From Piliocolobus tephrosceles (taxonomy: Eukaryota; Chordata; Mammalia; Primates; Cercopithecidae), in NCBI RefSeq assembly GCF_002776525.5, contig NC_045437.1, forward strand, positions 138,855,150 to 138,919,149: DNA of 64,000 bases, given 5' to 3'. The position numbers were made by a program, and so were the translations under genes. A model generated the notes under the pieces. The model was given only the letters and a program-made list of their open reading frames with translations. It did not search any database and was not told the origin of the DNA. Positions 24,481-38,020 of this stretch are shown here, one piece after another; position 1 is the first letter of the stretch; every line of letters starts with the position of its first letter.

Positions 24481-24651
24481 TCAGCAGGCAAGTGGCGCCC
24501 CTCTATAAGGCAGAACTCCCCAGCCAGCCAAAAAGCCTCCAAAAACCTAGAGTGATGCAGTCTGGAAAGCAGGGAGAACCAGATGGGCATGGCCTGGCCC
24601 CCAAAGGAGTGCCTTGCAGGGAGGGTGCCTAGCCCCTGTCTTATTTTAAGT

Positions 24652-24677
24652 AGAGCCCCATGTTGAATCTATTCCAG
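24652..24677 (+). promoter_or_regulatory. GLRA1: Alternative 3' splice acceptors of GLRA1 last exon (alpha-1 / alpha-1-ins)
   Basis: Two acceptor AGs are in the same frame: AG at 24652-24653 and AG at 24676-24677, with 24 bases between the possible exon starts (24654 and 24678). Use of the first adds the eight residues SPMLNLFQ after the basic motif; use of the second gives the shorter form. Both forms are established for the mammalian gene. Neither acceptor has a strong pyrimidine tract directly upstream, which fits regulated choice (inference). Confidence 0.9.
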
Positions 24678-24968
24678 GAGGATGAAGCTGGAGAAGGCCG
24701 CTTTAACTTCTCTGCCTATGGGATGGGCCCAGCCTGTCTGCAGGCCAAGGATGGCATCTCAGTCAAGGGCGCCAACAACAATAACACCACCAACCCCCCT
24801 CCTGCACCATCTAAGTCCCCAGAGGAGATGCGAAAACTCTTCATCCAGAGGGCCAAGAAGATCGACAAAATATCCCGCATTGGCTTCCCCATGGCCTTTC
24901 TCATTTTCAACATGTTCTACTGGATCATCTACAAGATTGTCCGTAGAGAGGACGTCCACAACCAGTGA
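24654..24968 (+). CDS. GLRA1: GLRA1 terminal coding exon (M3-M4 loop, M4, stop)
   Basis: The exon continues in phase from 18634 and ends at TGA 24966-24968. From the upstream acceptor it encodes 104 residues: an optional SPMLNLFQ segment, then EDEAGEGRF, an Asn/Thr-rich stretch, a proline-rich PPPAPSKSP motif, the amphipathic RKLFIQRAKKIDKISRIG segment (its Ser is mature residue 391, reported as a PKC site), the M4 helix and the short extracellular tail ending VHNQ. This gives the channel's fourth membrane helix and most of its cytoplasmic loop. From memory human alpha-1 has Ser where this sequence has Asn in the GANNNN stretch; that should be confirmed by alignment. The frame is intact and looks functional. 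Confidence 0.97.
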   Translation, partial: SPMLNLFQEDEAGEGRFNFSAYGMGPACLQAKDGISVKGANNNNTTNPPPAPSKSPEEMRKLFIQRAKKIDKISRIGFPMAFLIFNMFYWIIYKIVRREDVHNQ

Positions 24969-25900
24969 AGGGTCTGAAAGGTTGGGGGAGACTGGGAGAG
25001 GGGAACGTGGGAATAGCACAGGAATCTGAGAGACTAAGGAAGAGAAGGGGAAGACAGGGAGGGGACACACTTACACAACTCTCTCTACAATATGTGCAAT
25101 AGCAAAATGCAGTGATGCATGAATTTCACAATGTGGCACTATTTAACCTCGGGTGGGCTGTGGGCGGGGGTCAGGAGGGACTTTTCTAATATAGGAACTG
25201 AGGGCTGGGAGGAAGGGAGGGGGTAAAGGCAGGGGTGGGGATTGGGGAAATAATAGCTTTCAAAAATCTCAGTCCATGGCTGTGCAGTTTTCCTGTTGGG
25301 AAGGAGAGCGCAGCCTGCCCCAGAGCAGAAAGCAAGCAATGTAATATATGATATATATTCATGCTTAATATTAATGCAAAACCACAAAAACAAAAGATTT
25401 GTTTCTTAACCTATCAGCCTAGTAACTGCTTAAATTTTTAAAGTCACAGAAGTAATGGACAAATTTTCCCAGAGTGGAAACAGTCACAAATAAGCTTGCT
25501 CTGGTGTATGTCCCACATCATACCCCTCCAAATGCCATACCCGTCTTCAAACTGACCCAGGCAGACACATGCCAAAAAGCCATTTTGCCTCTGCTTCAAG
25601 AAGGCTGTGTGGTATGGGAAAGGGTAGTGGAAATGGGGACAGGTAGAGAGACGAGAAGGGAGTGACTAAAGAGACAGACATTTCAGAGGCCAAGGATTGA
25701 GAATGTAGGTTACCCCAGCTCAACCCTCACATCTCAAGGCCACAACTGTCCCTCTCTGAGCCCTCTTGCTTCTGTGCTTCAACAATGTCCCACTCACCCT
25801 CCACCACCACCCAGAAATGGCCAACGTGGTTTTCTCATTATATTGCCAATATGCAACCTTTTTTTATGATTAAAAAAAAATCTTGAAAAATAATATGCAG
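24969..25900 (+). other. GLRA1: Likely proximal 3' UTR of GLRA1
   Basis: This is unique sequence directly after the GLRA1 stop. An ATTAAA hexamer at 25869-25874 lies in an A-rich run and is a possible poly(A) signal. AATAAA also occurs at 26887-26892 and 28548-28553. Which one is used cannot be decided from sequence alone. Confidence 0.4.
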
Positions 25901-28900
25901 ATACACTGAGTGTAAACAGGTACTTTTTTCAAATGTCTATTTTTTTGGAGAGTCTCTTTGGAATTGCAACTCAGTGCATGTTTGGGAAGGTGGGGTCAGT
26001 GGTGTGAAATACAATTATTCTCTAGTGGTCCTACAGAGTAAAGTTTTAAGAGGTGAAACGGCAGTGTTGAGTCTGCTGCCGATTAGATATAAACGGGTGG
26101 GGAGAGATAGTAATGTTTAGAAAATGTTTGTTATATTTTGACATATCATATATCACAATGTGCAAAGTTTGGGGACTGACCCCGTTATATTTTTGTAAGT
26201 CTCTTTTTTTTCTTTTAGGTGCTTTAACATTTAGGAAAGTTAGACAAATATTTTTCTTTCAATTCTGAAGTGCCAGAATTGTCCTGGGACAGCTAGGGCA
26301 CTCCAGAAAAAAGAAGGATCAGGAGATGAATTTAGTTTGGGGGATGGGGTGGGCATGGTCCTGCTGACAGAAATGGATATCACAGATGGGAGGTCTGCAA
26401 GGTGGAGACAACAGGCCTCTGTCCACTGTCAACAGCACTATGCCTGAAATAATGGCACCATTGTCTGAAGCATTTTCCCTGCTTTGTTGGCCCATGGCCA
26501 GAGTACCGGGGTTCCATTTCTTTCTTTGCACTTTAGTGTCTGAGCTTTGGATCAAAGGTGTAGGTAGAATGTTGAGATAGCTGACAATCAGTATGTCCTG
26601 AGGCCTGGGGTTTCAAATGTGTCTTTTAAAAATCTCCAACTTGAGGCAGGATGGAGGAAGAGTGGTAAGCAGAGAAGACACACTGGAAGCCTAACTTTTC
26701 CCTAAAGCACCTTCCCCTAGGGGATTTTCTCCCATTCCCTCAGCACAATAACTAATACAGTCCTAAAGCAGCAGGTCAAGACAAAGATCTAAAAAGATTG
26801 ACATAAAGAAAATGCACTATGCAGTCAAAAAAGGATTTGGCTTTGAGGCTTGAATGGTAAAGGTGTTTACATCCAGGTCCAGGGAAAATAAATTATTGCC
26901 TTCCCTTCTCTTGGCCTGTGTAGACCAAAAAGCTAAACTGTATTACAGCTTTGGATGATATGATAGAACCTGTAATCTTATTTTTCTAAGAAAACTTGGG
27001 AGATGGGAGCCAAGTGGGTAGAAGTCTCTCATCGAAGACCACCCTTTCCCCCATCACAAACATGTGTCCAACAGAGGAAAAGTTTAAAAGAGGGACTTGA
27101 ACGACTACACTTCAAGATGAGAACATCAGTCTTCGAGCTGCTGTCAGCACCTTTCATTAGCACTATATTCTCAAGTGGTGCATGAGTCTTTGGAGAGGCC
27201 CTTTCACTAGCACTTTATTCACTTTATTTAGGGAAAATCATTTTTTAATCTAAAAAAATTAAGCCCTTCTTCCTACTTTACTCATTACTGGACTAAATTC
27301 AGAATGTCTGAAGTCTTGGTGAATCAGGCAACAATCGTGCTAGAGCTCCAGCAGAAACTAAAGACAACGCCGTAGTTCTAAGACATTCTGCCTCCACTAA
27401 AAACAGATAAATCTGCAGATTCCAAACCAGCCTCCTTATAAGTAATGTCTGGAATCCATCTGAGAGAGAGAAATCACTGGGCCATTTGCCCAACCTCTGC
27501 TGGGTCCTTGAACTTCTGCCACCATATTCAATAGCTTGTGGGCCCACTGGGAGCTGCCAGGTTGACAGTAGCCAACAAACAATTGAAAAATCTCTTTGAG
27601 ACACAGAGGGGGAATGTCACTGAAATCTTCTCTCAGACTATTTCAAACTAGTGTCCCTTATGGAAAACCAACATGAGTGGAGTGATTATAGCAATGAAAA
27701 GAACCTGGATTTTTAGTCCTGCCACTACAATAGGCTGAGTGACCTTGGGTAAAGGACTAGGCTTTAGTTTCTCTAAATACACAGTATGAAGAGTAGTATA
27801 GTATCTAAACTCCCTCTTAGGTCTAAGTGCTCTATGATTCTGTGTTTAAGCTAGTCTACAGGAAATTCACACAACCAAAAATTTAATGTCACTTTGATTT
27901 CTAAACCCTCCAAGGTGAATGTGTGGATACGCATGCATAAACACATGGACCCACACATTATTGCCTTTGGAAAATTTGCAGATTTCTTTTTTCTTTGCCC
28001 CTCTTGGTGAACGGTGGTGAGGAAAGGACATGAATCATTACAAAGTCAAAAACATCATCATGAATTAAGAATGGAAGCATATCCAAGGAAAAGACATTAT
28101 CATCAATGTATAATGTAGTAAGGATTTAACAAATTACATGAATTTCATCTTTATGGAAAAATCAAACCAGATAAGCTAAGCCAATTACTTTAAGTGGCTC
28201 CAATGAACAGGGCAATACTTTCTTAATTTCCTCTTCAGTTTGAGCACAGGGGGATACTATGCTTTGGGATTACAGATGCCAAGTGGTATGGTGGCCAAAA
28301 AACTGATTTAGGTACAATGAATGGTTTACCAGTTTTCAAACTCTTTGCTTATCTAGACCACACCAGTATTTATACATGGTGTGAGAACTGGACACTGGCA
28401 CAGAGGATTGGTGATTTCACCCTCCAAAACTACAGCTAATCCTAGGAGCCAAATCTAGGAGATACTAATTAAGCAGACCAAATTTCTGCTTAATTGATTC
28501 TCACTTATTAGCTTATAATGTATCTCATTCATTTCAAGAATAGTCAAAATAAATGGCCAAACTTTGACACCCTCTAGTCCTTTCAAATATTGTTGGCTAA
28601 GACTCTAGGGAATGAACAAGAACAGAAATGAATAGAAAGGAAAAAAAAATGTATGTCCGTGTGTATGTGGGTATGTAATATCTTGATTTTTAACTCTATT
28701 TTTAGTTTGAGTCTAAAGAACAAGAGGATTGGTCTTTTGACCCAAATTATTCCTTCTAAACTGTCAATAAATAAGAAATGAATCCCTCTCAAAAGCTCAC
28801 CAATCTTTTTCATAGGCTATTTTGTTCATACTGGGGAGAAAAATAAATATGAGAGATGGTTCCTTTCCCTCAAAGTACACATCTTTATGAGCATCATAAA

Positions 28901-29540
28901 ATATAGAGATGGTGTTTTGTGAGGCTGCATTAGATTACAGACTGGGCTGATGCCCCACCTAAACTGGTACCATCACTGATAACAGTCTTCTGTGAAAATT
29001 AGATTCCTTAGTTAATTGCAACACACTGAAATGGAAGGGGTGATTATTACGTCTGGAGTAACTGCCTCCTTACTAGAAGAATCTGGGAAGCACAAGGCTT
29101 GGTGGTGGTACAATCTGTATCAGCTTTAGGACAGAAGTCAAGATCTAAGATTTGTAGCTGTTTCCTAGTCTGGCTGGAATCCCAGTTAAGGAGCCATGAA
29201 TACCACTCTAAAAGCATCTTATTCAACGAGCACCTTTTGCACATTCTACCCACCCTCCACACCAACTCTGAAAAGGCAGACAAGATTTTCTCTGTGGGCT
29301 ATGTTTCCTGGGTTGGCTAGGTGGCTTACACTCTGGGGGGCTGGTAAGGTATGTTGAGAAAGAGTGAATCGACCTCTACCCTTGATATATGGCATCATTC
29401 CTTCTTGAACCAACCAACCCAAAAATTCTCTAAATAGGCAAGCAGACAGCGTGTTTTTAAAATATAATTTAGCTTATTTTCTACCACTGAGCTCCTTCTC
29501 TCAGAAATCAACTACAGAAATTTGAATTAAGAACCTTCCC
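25901..29540. other. Intergenic, mostly unique
   Basis: Between GLRA1 and G3BP1. Apart from a MIR-like piece at 27690-27850 I see no recognisable gene, RNA or recent transposon. Short open frames here lack family resemblance. Confidence 0.6.
27690..27850 (+). mobile_element. MIR fragment
   Basis: gagtgaccttgggtaaagg and ctctaagtgctctatgattc pattern of a MIR. Sense orientation likely. Confidence 0.6.
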
Positions 29541-29861
29541 CGGCTGGGTGAGGTAGCTCATGCCTGTAATCCCAGCACTTTGGGAGGCTAAGGTGAGCAG
29601 ATTACCCAAGGTCAGGAGTTCGAGACCACCCTGGCCAACGTGGTGAAGTCCCATCTCTACTAAAAATACAAAAATTAGCCAGGCGTGGTGGCGGGTGCCT
29701 GTAATCCCAGCTATTCGGAAGGCTGAGACAGGAGAATCACATGAACCCAGGAGGCAGAGGTTGCAGTGAGCCGAGATTACACCATTCCACTCCAGGCTGG
29801 GTGAAAAGAGACTCCGTCTTAAAAAATAAAAATAAAAATAAAAAAATAAAAATAAAACAAC
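29541..29861 (+). mobile_element. Alu (sense)
   Basis: Full-length AluS-like, tail of (aaaat)n. It is the only Alu I found in the 18 kb between the two stop codons outside the G3BP1 UTR block. Confidence 0.9.
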
Positions 29862-32800
29862 CTTCCTATTTTCTTGCAGTTCTATGAAGCCAGAGACAAG
29901 TGCTAATCCTGACCAAAGGGAGTAGTAGGAGAAATACGACTTGTTTTAATTGAGCTGCCTTGCTCTTGAGAACTACTTGCACCAGTGTAAGGGAAATCAT
30001 GTATGTTCATAAGGCTTTGGCTTTATTGTATCCTGAAATCCTAATGCAGAGGGAGAACATCCTTGGTAAGCTGAAATCCCTATAGAAATAAATAACTTAA
30101 AAAAAAAAAAATCCTGAAATGAAGCCCTCCTCAACCAAGCCCAGTATTAAGAGAATGAAACCAGTAACTTTTTTCTGATTGTCTGAGCTGAGGATCCCAG
30201 AATGTCAAAGGTTTCCTACAAACATCTCACCCAGGTCTGAGTAACCTAGATTCGCAAGGGCCCATACTAGATGACACTTCTACCAATTATCATCCTGTTG
30301 TTTCCTAAGGATTTCTCAAGTTGTAGAGACAGTAAATAGGTTTGCTCATACGTTGGTGCTATTTCATGTTGTTTTGATGGAGCTATGTGGCTATTTAAAG
30401 CAGTAATTAAGGTGCTTTGTCATTCATTAGAACAGCAAAATGAGTTCCAAAGTAGAAAAGTATTGGGCAGTAGAAACTGCCCAATAATTTTTAATACTAA
30501 GGCTCCTTCAGCTAACAGACCATTACTTCCCCTTCTTTTGCTTTCCCCCTACTCCTCCCACTGCCTCTCTTCTGTCAGCATCCCGTTTCATCAGTTTGTG
30601 CCTCTTATTTTATGAAACCGAACTATTAAAAGATGCTGATTTATTTCCAAGAGAAATAGGGTAGACTAGAATGGACATAACAACTCCTGTCTTATTTGCT
30701 TTAAGGCTGCAATTTCTGTTCATTGTCTTGCCCATGCACTTTGAAATTTCATTGCTCTGCCAAGTTTCCACTGGAACATTGGGTCGAGAAGTCAAAATGT
30801 AGAGAATAGCAAACCAAGAATATACTCTTCAGAGAGCCCAGTGATGGCAATTATATACTACATAGGCCATTAACCAGCTACAAAGCAGTAGCAGCTAACT
30901 AACCTGGGGATAAAAGACATCTGCTGGCTGCATACTGATTCCAAGCATAATGGGTCTCCCATTCCCACCTCCACCTGGCTCCACAATTCCCTGCATTGTC
31001 TTTTAACCTCCTCCTCTTCAGACTTAACTGTTTCCTTATGCAACTCCAGAAACCCAGTATCTTATTTAAACACACCTGCCATTTGAAGTAGACAGGTCAG
31101 GGAGCAGTGTGGGTCCTTCTTCTGGTATAACCTCAGGTTCATCATGGGAATATAGATAAGCTGTTTCACATTCTTGGCCTATTTACTCTCCTGTAAAAAG
31201 AGGGAGTTGCAGGAGATTCTTCAAAACCAAACTGAGTATTTTGATGGGTTGAAGAAAAGAGCTATACGGTGTGTTGTAAAAGGTTTCATTGTATTCTAGT
31301 ATCAGGCTTGGCACCCCATCTCAGGCCTTCTGGTGAGTAGGTAGGGAAACATTTAAAAAAAGAATAGTGAGTCTTGGCCCTTGAAGAGATTATAATCTTA
31401 ATCCTTTTCCGTGAAAGTCAAGGTATTTCACAACACTGGATGACTTGCCTCTAAGACTAGCTTCTCACCTGAGAATCCCATCACTCATCAGGACATTCCA
31501 CTCTGGTGTTTTAGCACGTGTATCCTATGAAGGCTGTAACCCACTTCCCATGGCAGTTGTCTGAATTCTCTGCCAAAGCCTCTGCAAGAATCAGAAATCA
31601 GAGCAGAACTTGTGAAATATCCTTAGAGAAATAACTGTAATGACTCCTCCCTGCTCCCCCCTCCCCCACCCCTAATGTAATCATAGTGAGAAACTTCCAG
31701 CAAGATTTGAACAATGTATTCCCTAGTGTGTTCCTGTTACTCTAAGTGCAGCTAAAGCAGAAAAGATGGGACCATTCCAGACCATTGGAGGGTTTGTCTA
31801 AATTCATACCATTGACCACACTAATAAAAAGCAATTTATAGCAGACGTGACTGGAGTTGAGCCAGCTCTCTCCATATTCACCCTCAAACAAGACCTCACC
31901 CTGGAAACGTTTCTGAAATGCTTCTGCACTCCTATGGTTTCAACACTTCTTATAATCAGAAAACACTCTCTTTCTCAACAGGGATATTATGTGTGCTTTA
32001 TATCAATGGAATCTGAGACAATCAATCCAAAGTCTCTTGGAGGATGGGACATTTGAGCTCAGATTCTAAACAAAAGTTCTTTTCCATAGCAGTTTACTAT
32101 CTGGATTTATGTAATTGTGGTCTCATTCCAGCAGAGGAGTTTCTAACGGCTCTTTACTCCCACCCAAGCTATGGACATGAAGTAGGAAAATGAAATTACA
32201 AGGGAAGCATGTCAACAGAGATGCCCCTCTCCAAAAAAGTTAAGTAGATGCTCCTGCTTGTGTTGAAGTCCTTTTGTCTGTGCAAACTAGCCAGATGAGT
32301 TCATTGGACAAGGCCTCCATGACTGTGCTTCATAGAATCCACTTGGCCTCACCTGTCTCTTCAGTTGCATCTAGCTTGGTCTTTGGCACAACAGGACCAT
32401 GAGCTACAGTAGTGATGTCAGGAATGTCTTAGCTACTGCTCTAAGGGCCAGCACAGTACCCCTTCTGGTCGGCTCTGGATGTTGTTCAGAAAAGTGGCAC
32501 TCTTTGAATGGTCCCTATTTAGTGACCCCAGGTCTGTCTGGTTTAGTGGGTCTCCAGGTCCACGTACATGTCTTTGGATGACTTTTGAAATGTTTCCTTA
32601 ACCAGGAGAAAGCATTTTAATCTTCTTTCAAAGTGTAAGTTAGAATGGGTTCAGGAAGAACTAGAATATATTTTATTACATAAAACATCATATGCATACA
32701 TAATCTCCAGTTTTTCTATTCAGATTTTTAACTTCCCTATACCTGTCTTTCCACCTGCTATATATTAAATCTATTATGGAAAATCGGTATACCATGAAAG

Positions 32801-34904
32801 CAGGGCATCAGAGTAAAAACACAGCCCCTTTTCCTACAATATAGAAGGGGATAATAAAAGCACCAATATCACTACTAAAGTGGGATGTAGTAACAGGAGG
32901 AGGAGGAGAGTCCCATGAAGAGGGCAAAAATTAAATCACGGAATGTGAGCAGTAATCTAAACAGATGAGATTTTGAGAGATGAGGACAAGATTCCAGGGA
33001 GAGGGAACAGTATGAGCAAAAATATGGAGATTAAAAACAGACAGCACATTCCAGGTTGTTATCCATTTGGATAAAGTGTAATCAATGGGAGACATGTTTG
33101 GGAAGATAGATTTAGAGTACATCGAAAGCTTAATGGGTCAAGATTCATTTAGTATAGCAGTTCTCAAAGGCAAATGAAAATGGTACTCCTTCACAAACAG
33201 AGTGGCTTTCTATCTTCTTTCCATTAGCTGACACCTTCAGTCCAGCTCAGATTTTCCTGTACTTATTTTGAGCGAACTTAACTTTTCCTTTGTCTCAGAA
33301 GTAGAGTACCCACTAGAAATTCACATCTTCAAGAGTGTCAGTTTGAACCAGTAAGTACTATGCATTTAGTCTGTCCTAGGCACCCACTAGAAAGGGGATA
33401 GATAGGTATGGTAAAGTCATGGTTTTACTATGAGCTCACTATACTGATTCTCAACAAGTTATTTCAGGCGTTATCAAGGCAATACTTAGTACAATGAAGG
33501 TATTTCTAAAGGAGAGTTTTTGATCCAAATTATTACCTTTTATTGATCTAACTGAAGTAGTAAACAGACCTGAAGAAAACATAGTCTAGCATGTCCTTTT
33601 TTACACCCTCAGTTGCATCTGAAATTACTTCTCCCAACGAACATCTCTATTCAAAGCATGAAAATCAGGTCCACAAAGAAAAAAGGTATAGAGGGGAAAA
33701 GAAGTCAAATACGAGTAGAAAAAATAAAGACAAACATGTAATTGACTGGTATTAAATCATTGCTGGTATTAAGTCATTCCTAGTCCAAGTACAGAAAAGG
33801 AAGTTTCTTTCACAAAGCTACATTTCTTAAGCAAATTCTTTAGAACAAGATTGCCTCAAATCTTTTTTAAAATTGGTGTTTATATATCAAATAAGCAGTT
33901 TGCTAAACTCAACTTTTTCCACATTAGATGTATCTCTACCTCATCTAAAATGATACCATACTCAACATGTCAATTTAGCCTGAATGGTATAGAAAGGGCT
34001 AAAAAATTGAGTTCCCACTAGGTACTTCAGAGCATTTTAAATTCATACTACTTCATATTTTAATGGTTTAATCTTCCAATACTTAAGCCATTATATTTTC
34101 AGCACTAACAATAGTTAAAATGGTATGAGTAAATTAAATCCCAAGGGGGTACCACCTGCTTAGTATATTGAATGGATATAGATAAAATACCTACTCAATG
34201 TGATCCTTGTGCTTATTAGACAAAAGGTTAGTGCAATGTTTAAAAAAAGGAGAAACAGCTTGAGTTTTACTTTCAATTCAAAACAAACATAGCAGGGACC
34301 TCAGTGGCCTCCAAGTATGTCTGACAAACTGGATAAAACATGTCTTCAACTGCTTTGGACTTGAAATGGACAAAGTGAACCACAAAGTGACCAATACAAA
34401 AACCTAATACTTTTTAAGCCCTCTTGATATTCCAAGACTGCCAAAGGGTATTCCACTCTCAGTCTAGGTCAGCATCACAGTAGACCTGTTCGTTAAAAAT
34501 CACCCTATCTAGAATTGATGCAAGTTACTGCAATGAATAATTTGTAGTGCATTTAGGGTGAAGAGTGGTTGGTGCATGATTAGAATACTCAGTGACCGTT
34601 AACTTGTCAAGTGTTCAGACATACCATAGTGCTTCCAAATCACAAATCACTTGGTCCTCTCCCCCAGGAGAGGCCATTTAGGGAGACCTCATTCTCAAAC
34701 TTGACTGGCCTAGGGAAGCTATAGAAAGAGATCAAATTACCTTGCAGCCATGGTTGTGAACATACTGGAGCCATACTTGAAAACTGGCGATAAACAGGAC
34801 AACAGAGAGAATTCATTGCTAAGACAACATTAATGGCAAAGTTGTCTTTAATTTAAAACATTCCAAAATGAGTTTAAGATTACAAAATAAATGCAGTCAC
34901 TGGA
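29862..34904. other. Intergenic, unique with faint old repeats
   Basis: No gene recognised. An L2-like stretch at 32880-33060 and a perfect 11-bp hairpin at 30461-30486 are the only structures noted. Confidence 0.55.
30461..30486. repeat. Perfect 11-bp inverted repeat, 4-base loop
   Basis: tattgggcagt - agaa - actgcccaata. Not part of a repeat family I recognise. Confidence 0.85.
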
Positions 34905-34916
34905 GGAAGGGGTTAT

Positions 34917-34922
34917 TTTATT
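34917..34922 (-). terminator. G3BP1: Candidate distal poly(A) signal of G3BP1
   Basis: Minus strand reads gtataaataaaataacc, with a T/G-containing tract (gcatttattttgtaatc) about 35 bases further on. It sits near the edge of the repeat-poor block. Confidence 0.35.
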
Positions 34923-36259
34923 TATACACTCGATCTTAGATTTAGCAACTTTTAGTTTTGAGTCAGGATTCATTGACTAACTTAAGATGGGCTAGTTTCT
35001 GCCAACAGGGCAAGAGTGTGCAATCTCAGAGTCCCACCCAACCTTGCTAAAGCAAATGACTTCTGCATTAACTGGAAGTCATCCCCAAAGGACTTGCCCT
35101 TCATGTTTTCCCCATTTTGCCCACTTACTTGCACAAAAGGTGTACCCTTTGTCTTAAAAGTTCCCTAGTTTGATGTTTAGGCAGAAGAGCAAATCCTAGG
35201 TTATTATTCTGCAAATAATTTTACATCTCCTTTATTCCAAAAATGTGCTACTAAGTTAAATGTATCAAGACCCACAAGGGGTAAAAGTTAGATACGACCT
35301 TCCAATAGCTAGGGCATGTTTCCTGAAACACTATGGTTCATTAGGTTCACTAGTACATTATTCAAGAAGTTACCGTAACCCCAAAGAATCTAAGGGCACT
35401 GTGTAATTCTTCAGGTCACAATGCCAGCACGACTGTGGAGTCTGTTACAGGTAAGACAACCACAAGTTACGATTCTGTGATTCCAAATACTTTGGGGATG
35501 CAAAAAAGCGTGAATTAGCTAAGCAACACAGTGCTATGATGGAAGAGGTTCAAGATGATTCATACTTTCATGCCAGACCAGAAGTCACAAGCCCACATAG
35601 CAGCAACTCTTGACAGCTAGCCAAAGTAGAAAGTATTTCTAAAAAGCAGCCTGGGGACATTTTAATTAATTGGCCTGGAAAATTAGGTCAGAATTACAAA
35701 GTTCCTCATCTTCATGAAGAAGAAAATGTGATAGTATGTCTTTTATATGGAAATTTCTTTGTATATATGTATAAACTTGGTATGGCCTTAATGCTGCAGT
35801 TAAGGATTTGTTTGGCTACCACCTTAAGCAGCGTATTAAGCAATCGCTTCCTTAATGTAACATTTTTACTTCTTACTGGACACTCAACCTTCAACAACTA
35901 ATTCCCTTTTGCCCCTTACTCTTCCCCTTCTTTTTTTGCATGAAGTCATAAAAGTTACGGCAGTTATTTTTTGGCTTGTAAAAAAAAAAATCTATTTCTG
36001 CGGTCTGAAGATGGAATGTAAAATTTCTGTGAAACATGTATATAACAGTATATTTATTGAACCATCCATATACAGATATCCATGCTGATTCCAATGGAAA
36101 AAAATTAAAGTTTTCTGAAATTTTCTGTGGTTAACTCGTCATTATTACTATTTAACCAACTTTATATGCAAGAACTTTCACTTACCCCAGGGAGAAACCT
36201 ATGTATAACCTAGAAAATATCTCACTTTAGACAAGGTTTTATGCCGAGAAATGAGAATT

Positions 36260-36620
36260 CACTGGTTCATTCAAGAAGTATTTATTGATAGGTGCTAGGC
36301 AAGATACAAAGATGACTCAGACACAGATCCTGCCCATAAGGAGCTTACAGTCTAATAGGGGAGAGAGAACACATACATGGGATACATGGTCAGAGCTATG
36401 TTTCAGTAAGATGAATCTAACATTGTGTATAAAGTAGGCGGGAGTAAGAAGAGGTTAAGTGAAGCTGAGAGAGTACTGAAATTAAATAGGTGAGGAAGAC
36501 AGACGTGAAAGACTTGAGGTAGAACTGACAGGACTTAGCTGAAGACTGGATATTGGGAATAACAAAAATGGAAGCAGATGACTCAGACTTTAGCATGGAT
36601 GATGTCATGAACTGAAAGGA
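36260..36620 (+). mobile_element. L2 fragment in the G3BP1 UTR block
   Basis: agtatttattgataggtgct and aaggagcttacagtctaat are L2 3'-end text. Related scraps occur at 36990-37150 and 37490-37560. Confidence 0.65.
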
Positions 36621-37914
36621 GGAACAAGTTTTGGCAAAGAAATGAAAATTTCATATAAAATTCTTCTGCATAGAAACAAACTGCCTGGGATATACCAGGC
36701 ACAATCAGGAAGAAATGGCTAGTTACCCAGACCAATGGAAGCACCTCAAAATGGCCAGTGACTTCCTCCCCCTTCTATACCCATCCCCCCAAATTTCCCA
36801 ACAATTTCCTCCACTAAAATGGTGTAGTGCCTAACATTTATTAAATTCAAGGTCTATCTCCAGACATGCCTCCCTTAGGAATGAAAATAGAAATATATTA
36901 AGTTATTCAACTCAGTAAGTTATCATCTAAAGACTCTAGTTGTGAGTCACTGTACCTTCTGGTGGAATATAGAGATTAACTCGCTAGTCCTTGTCTTCTA
37001 GGAGCTTACAGTCTAGTAAAGTAGTAAAACAGATAATGTAATTCTAATTCTAGATTGAAGGGGTAAGTTATGAACTATGAGAAAGACAAAGTGCTCTAGA
37101 ACAGTTTTAGAAATGAAGGTCGGGAACAGGACCTCACACAAGAGGGACAATGTGGAAAGTAGATGAGAATGGATTTGTTCCTCAGACAGATCAGCCCCAA
37201 AAAGGGCTACTCCCCATTCCTGTTGCCAATTTTTTCTTAGGAAAAAACATAGCTCTTGTACTGATCTTTTAAAAAAAAAATTACTTACACGGCAAGAGAT
37301 CGGAGGAAAGGGGAGAGTGTAGATCTCAGTGGACCTTCAGGGAAGAGAGAAGGCACTTGAAGCCAAGGAATCACAATGCCTGGCTTATCCGGGAGGACCG
37401 TAAGTGTTTTAGCAAGGCTGGAGCATCACTTCCATGAAGAGTGGGAAAAATAACTGAAAAGTAATATTAAGACCTTGATATAAATATGGCATTGCCAGGC
37501 ACTAAACAGGGTACACGCCTAAGACCAAATTGCTGCCCCCTAGGAGCTTACAATTACAACAATACAAGGTGGAAAAAGCACCACAATGTACAGAATGCAA
37601 AATGCTGAAGTATTTAGGAGAAATTACAGCTGAGTTTCAGCTATTAACACATTAGGATACCCAATAGCTTTCTGACAGCTAGTAGTAAACCCATCCCTGA
37701 GGGGAGCACAAGTTAATGTCCTTAGACAACAAGCCCTGGTAGAGCTGAGCCATTAAAGACAGTTCTAAGAAAACAGAGAAAAACGGGTATGAAAACTACA
37801 GAAGCAACTGGGTGAACATACAAAAAGTGATACCTTCCCTTTTTCTCCTGACAAACTTTAACAGTGCTGGCCTTCCTATAGTGAATCTAAATTGATGATC
37901 ACCGTATTACTTCT

Positions 37915-38020
37915 AGAAGATCTGGGACTCTACTAGCCAATTATCTGATCATTTGTAAAATGAAGGGGTTGTACAGGTCACTTACTAGTCCTTTCCAGTA
38001 CTAACATTCTATGATTCAAA
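37915..38020 (+). mobile_element. MIR fragment
   Basis: catttgtaaaatgaaggggt and ccagtactaacattctatga match the MIR 3' part. Confidence 0.6.

Noticed and set aside
27299..27604. 101-codon minus-strand frame in the intergenic region
   Set aside because: No family resemblance, no conserved motif and no splice or start context beyond an ATG.
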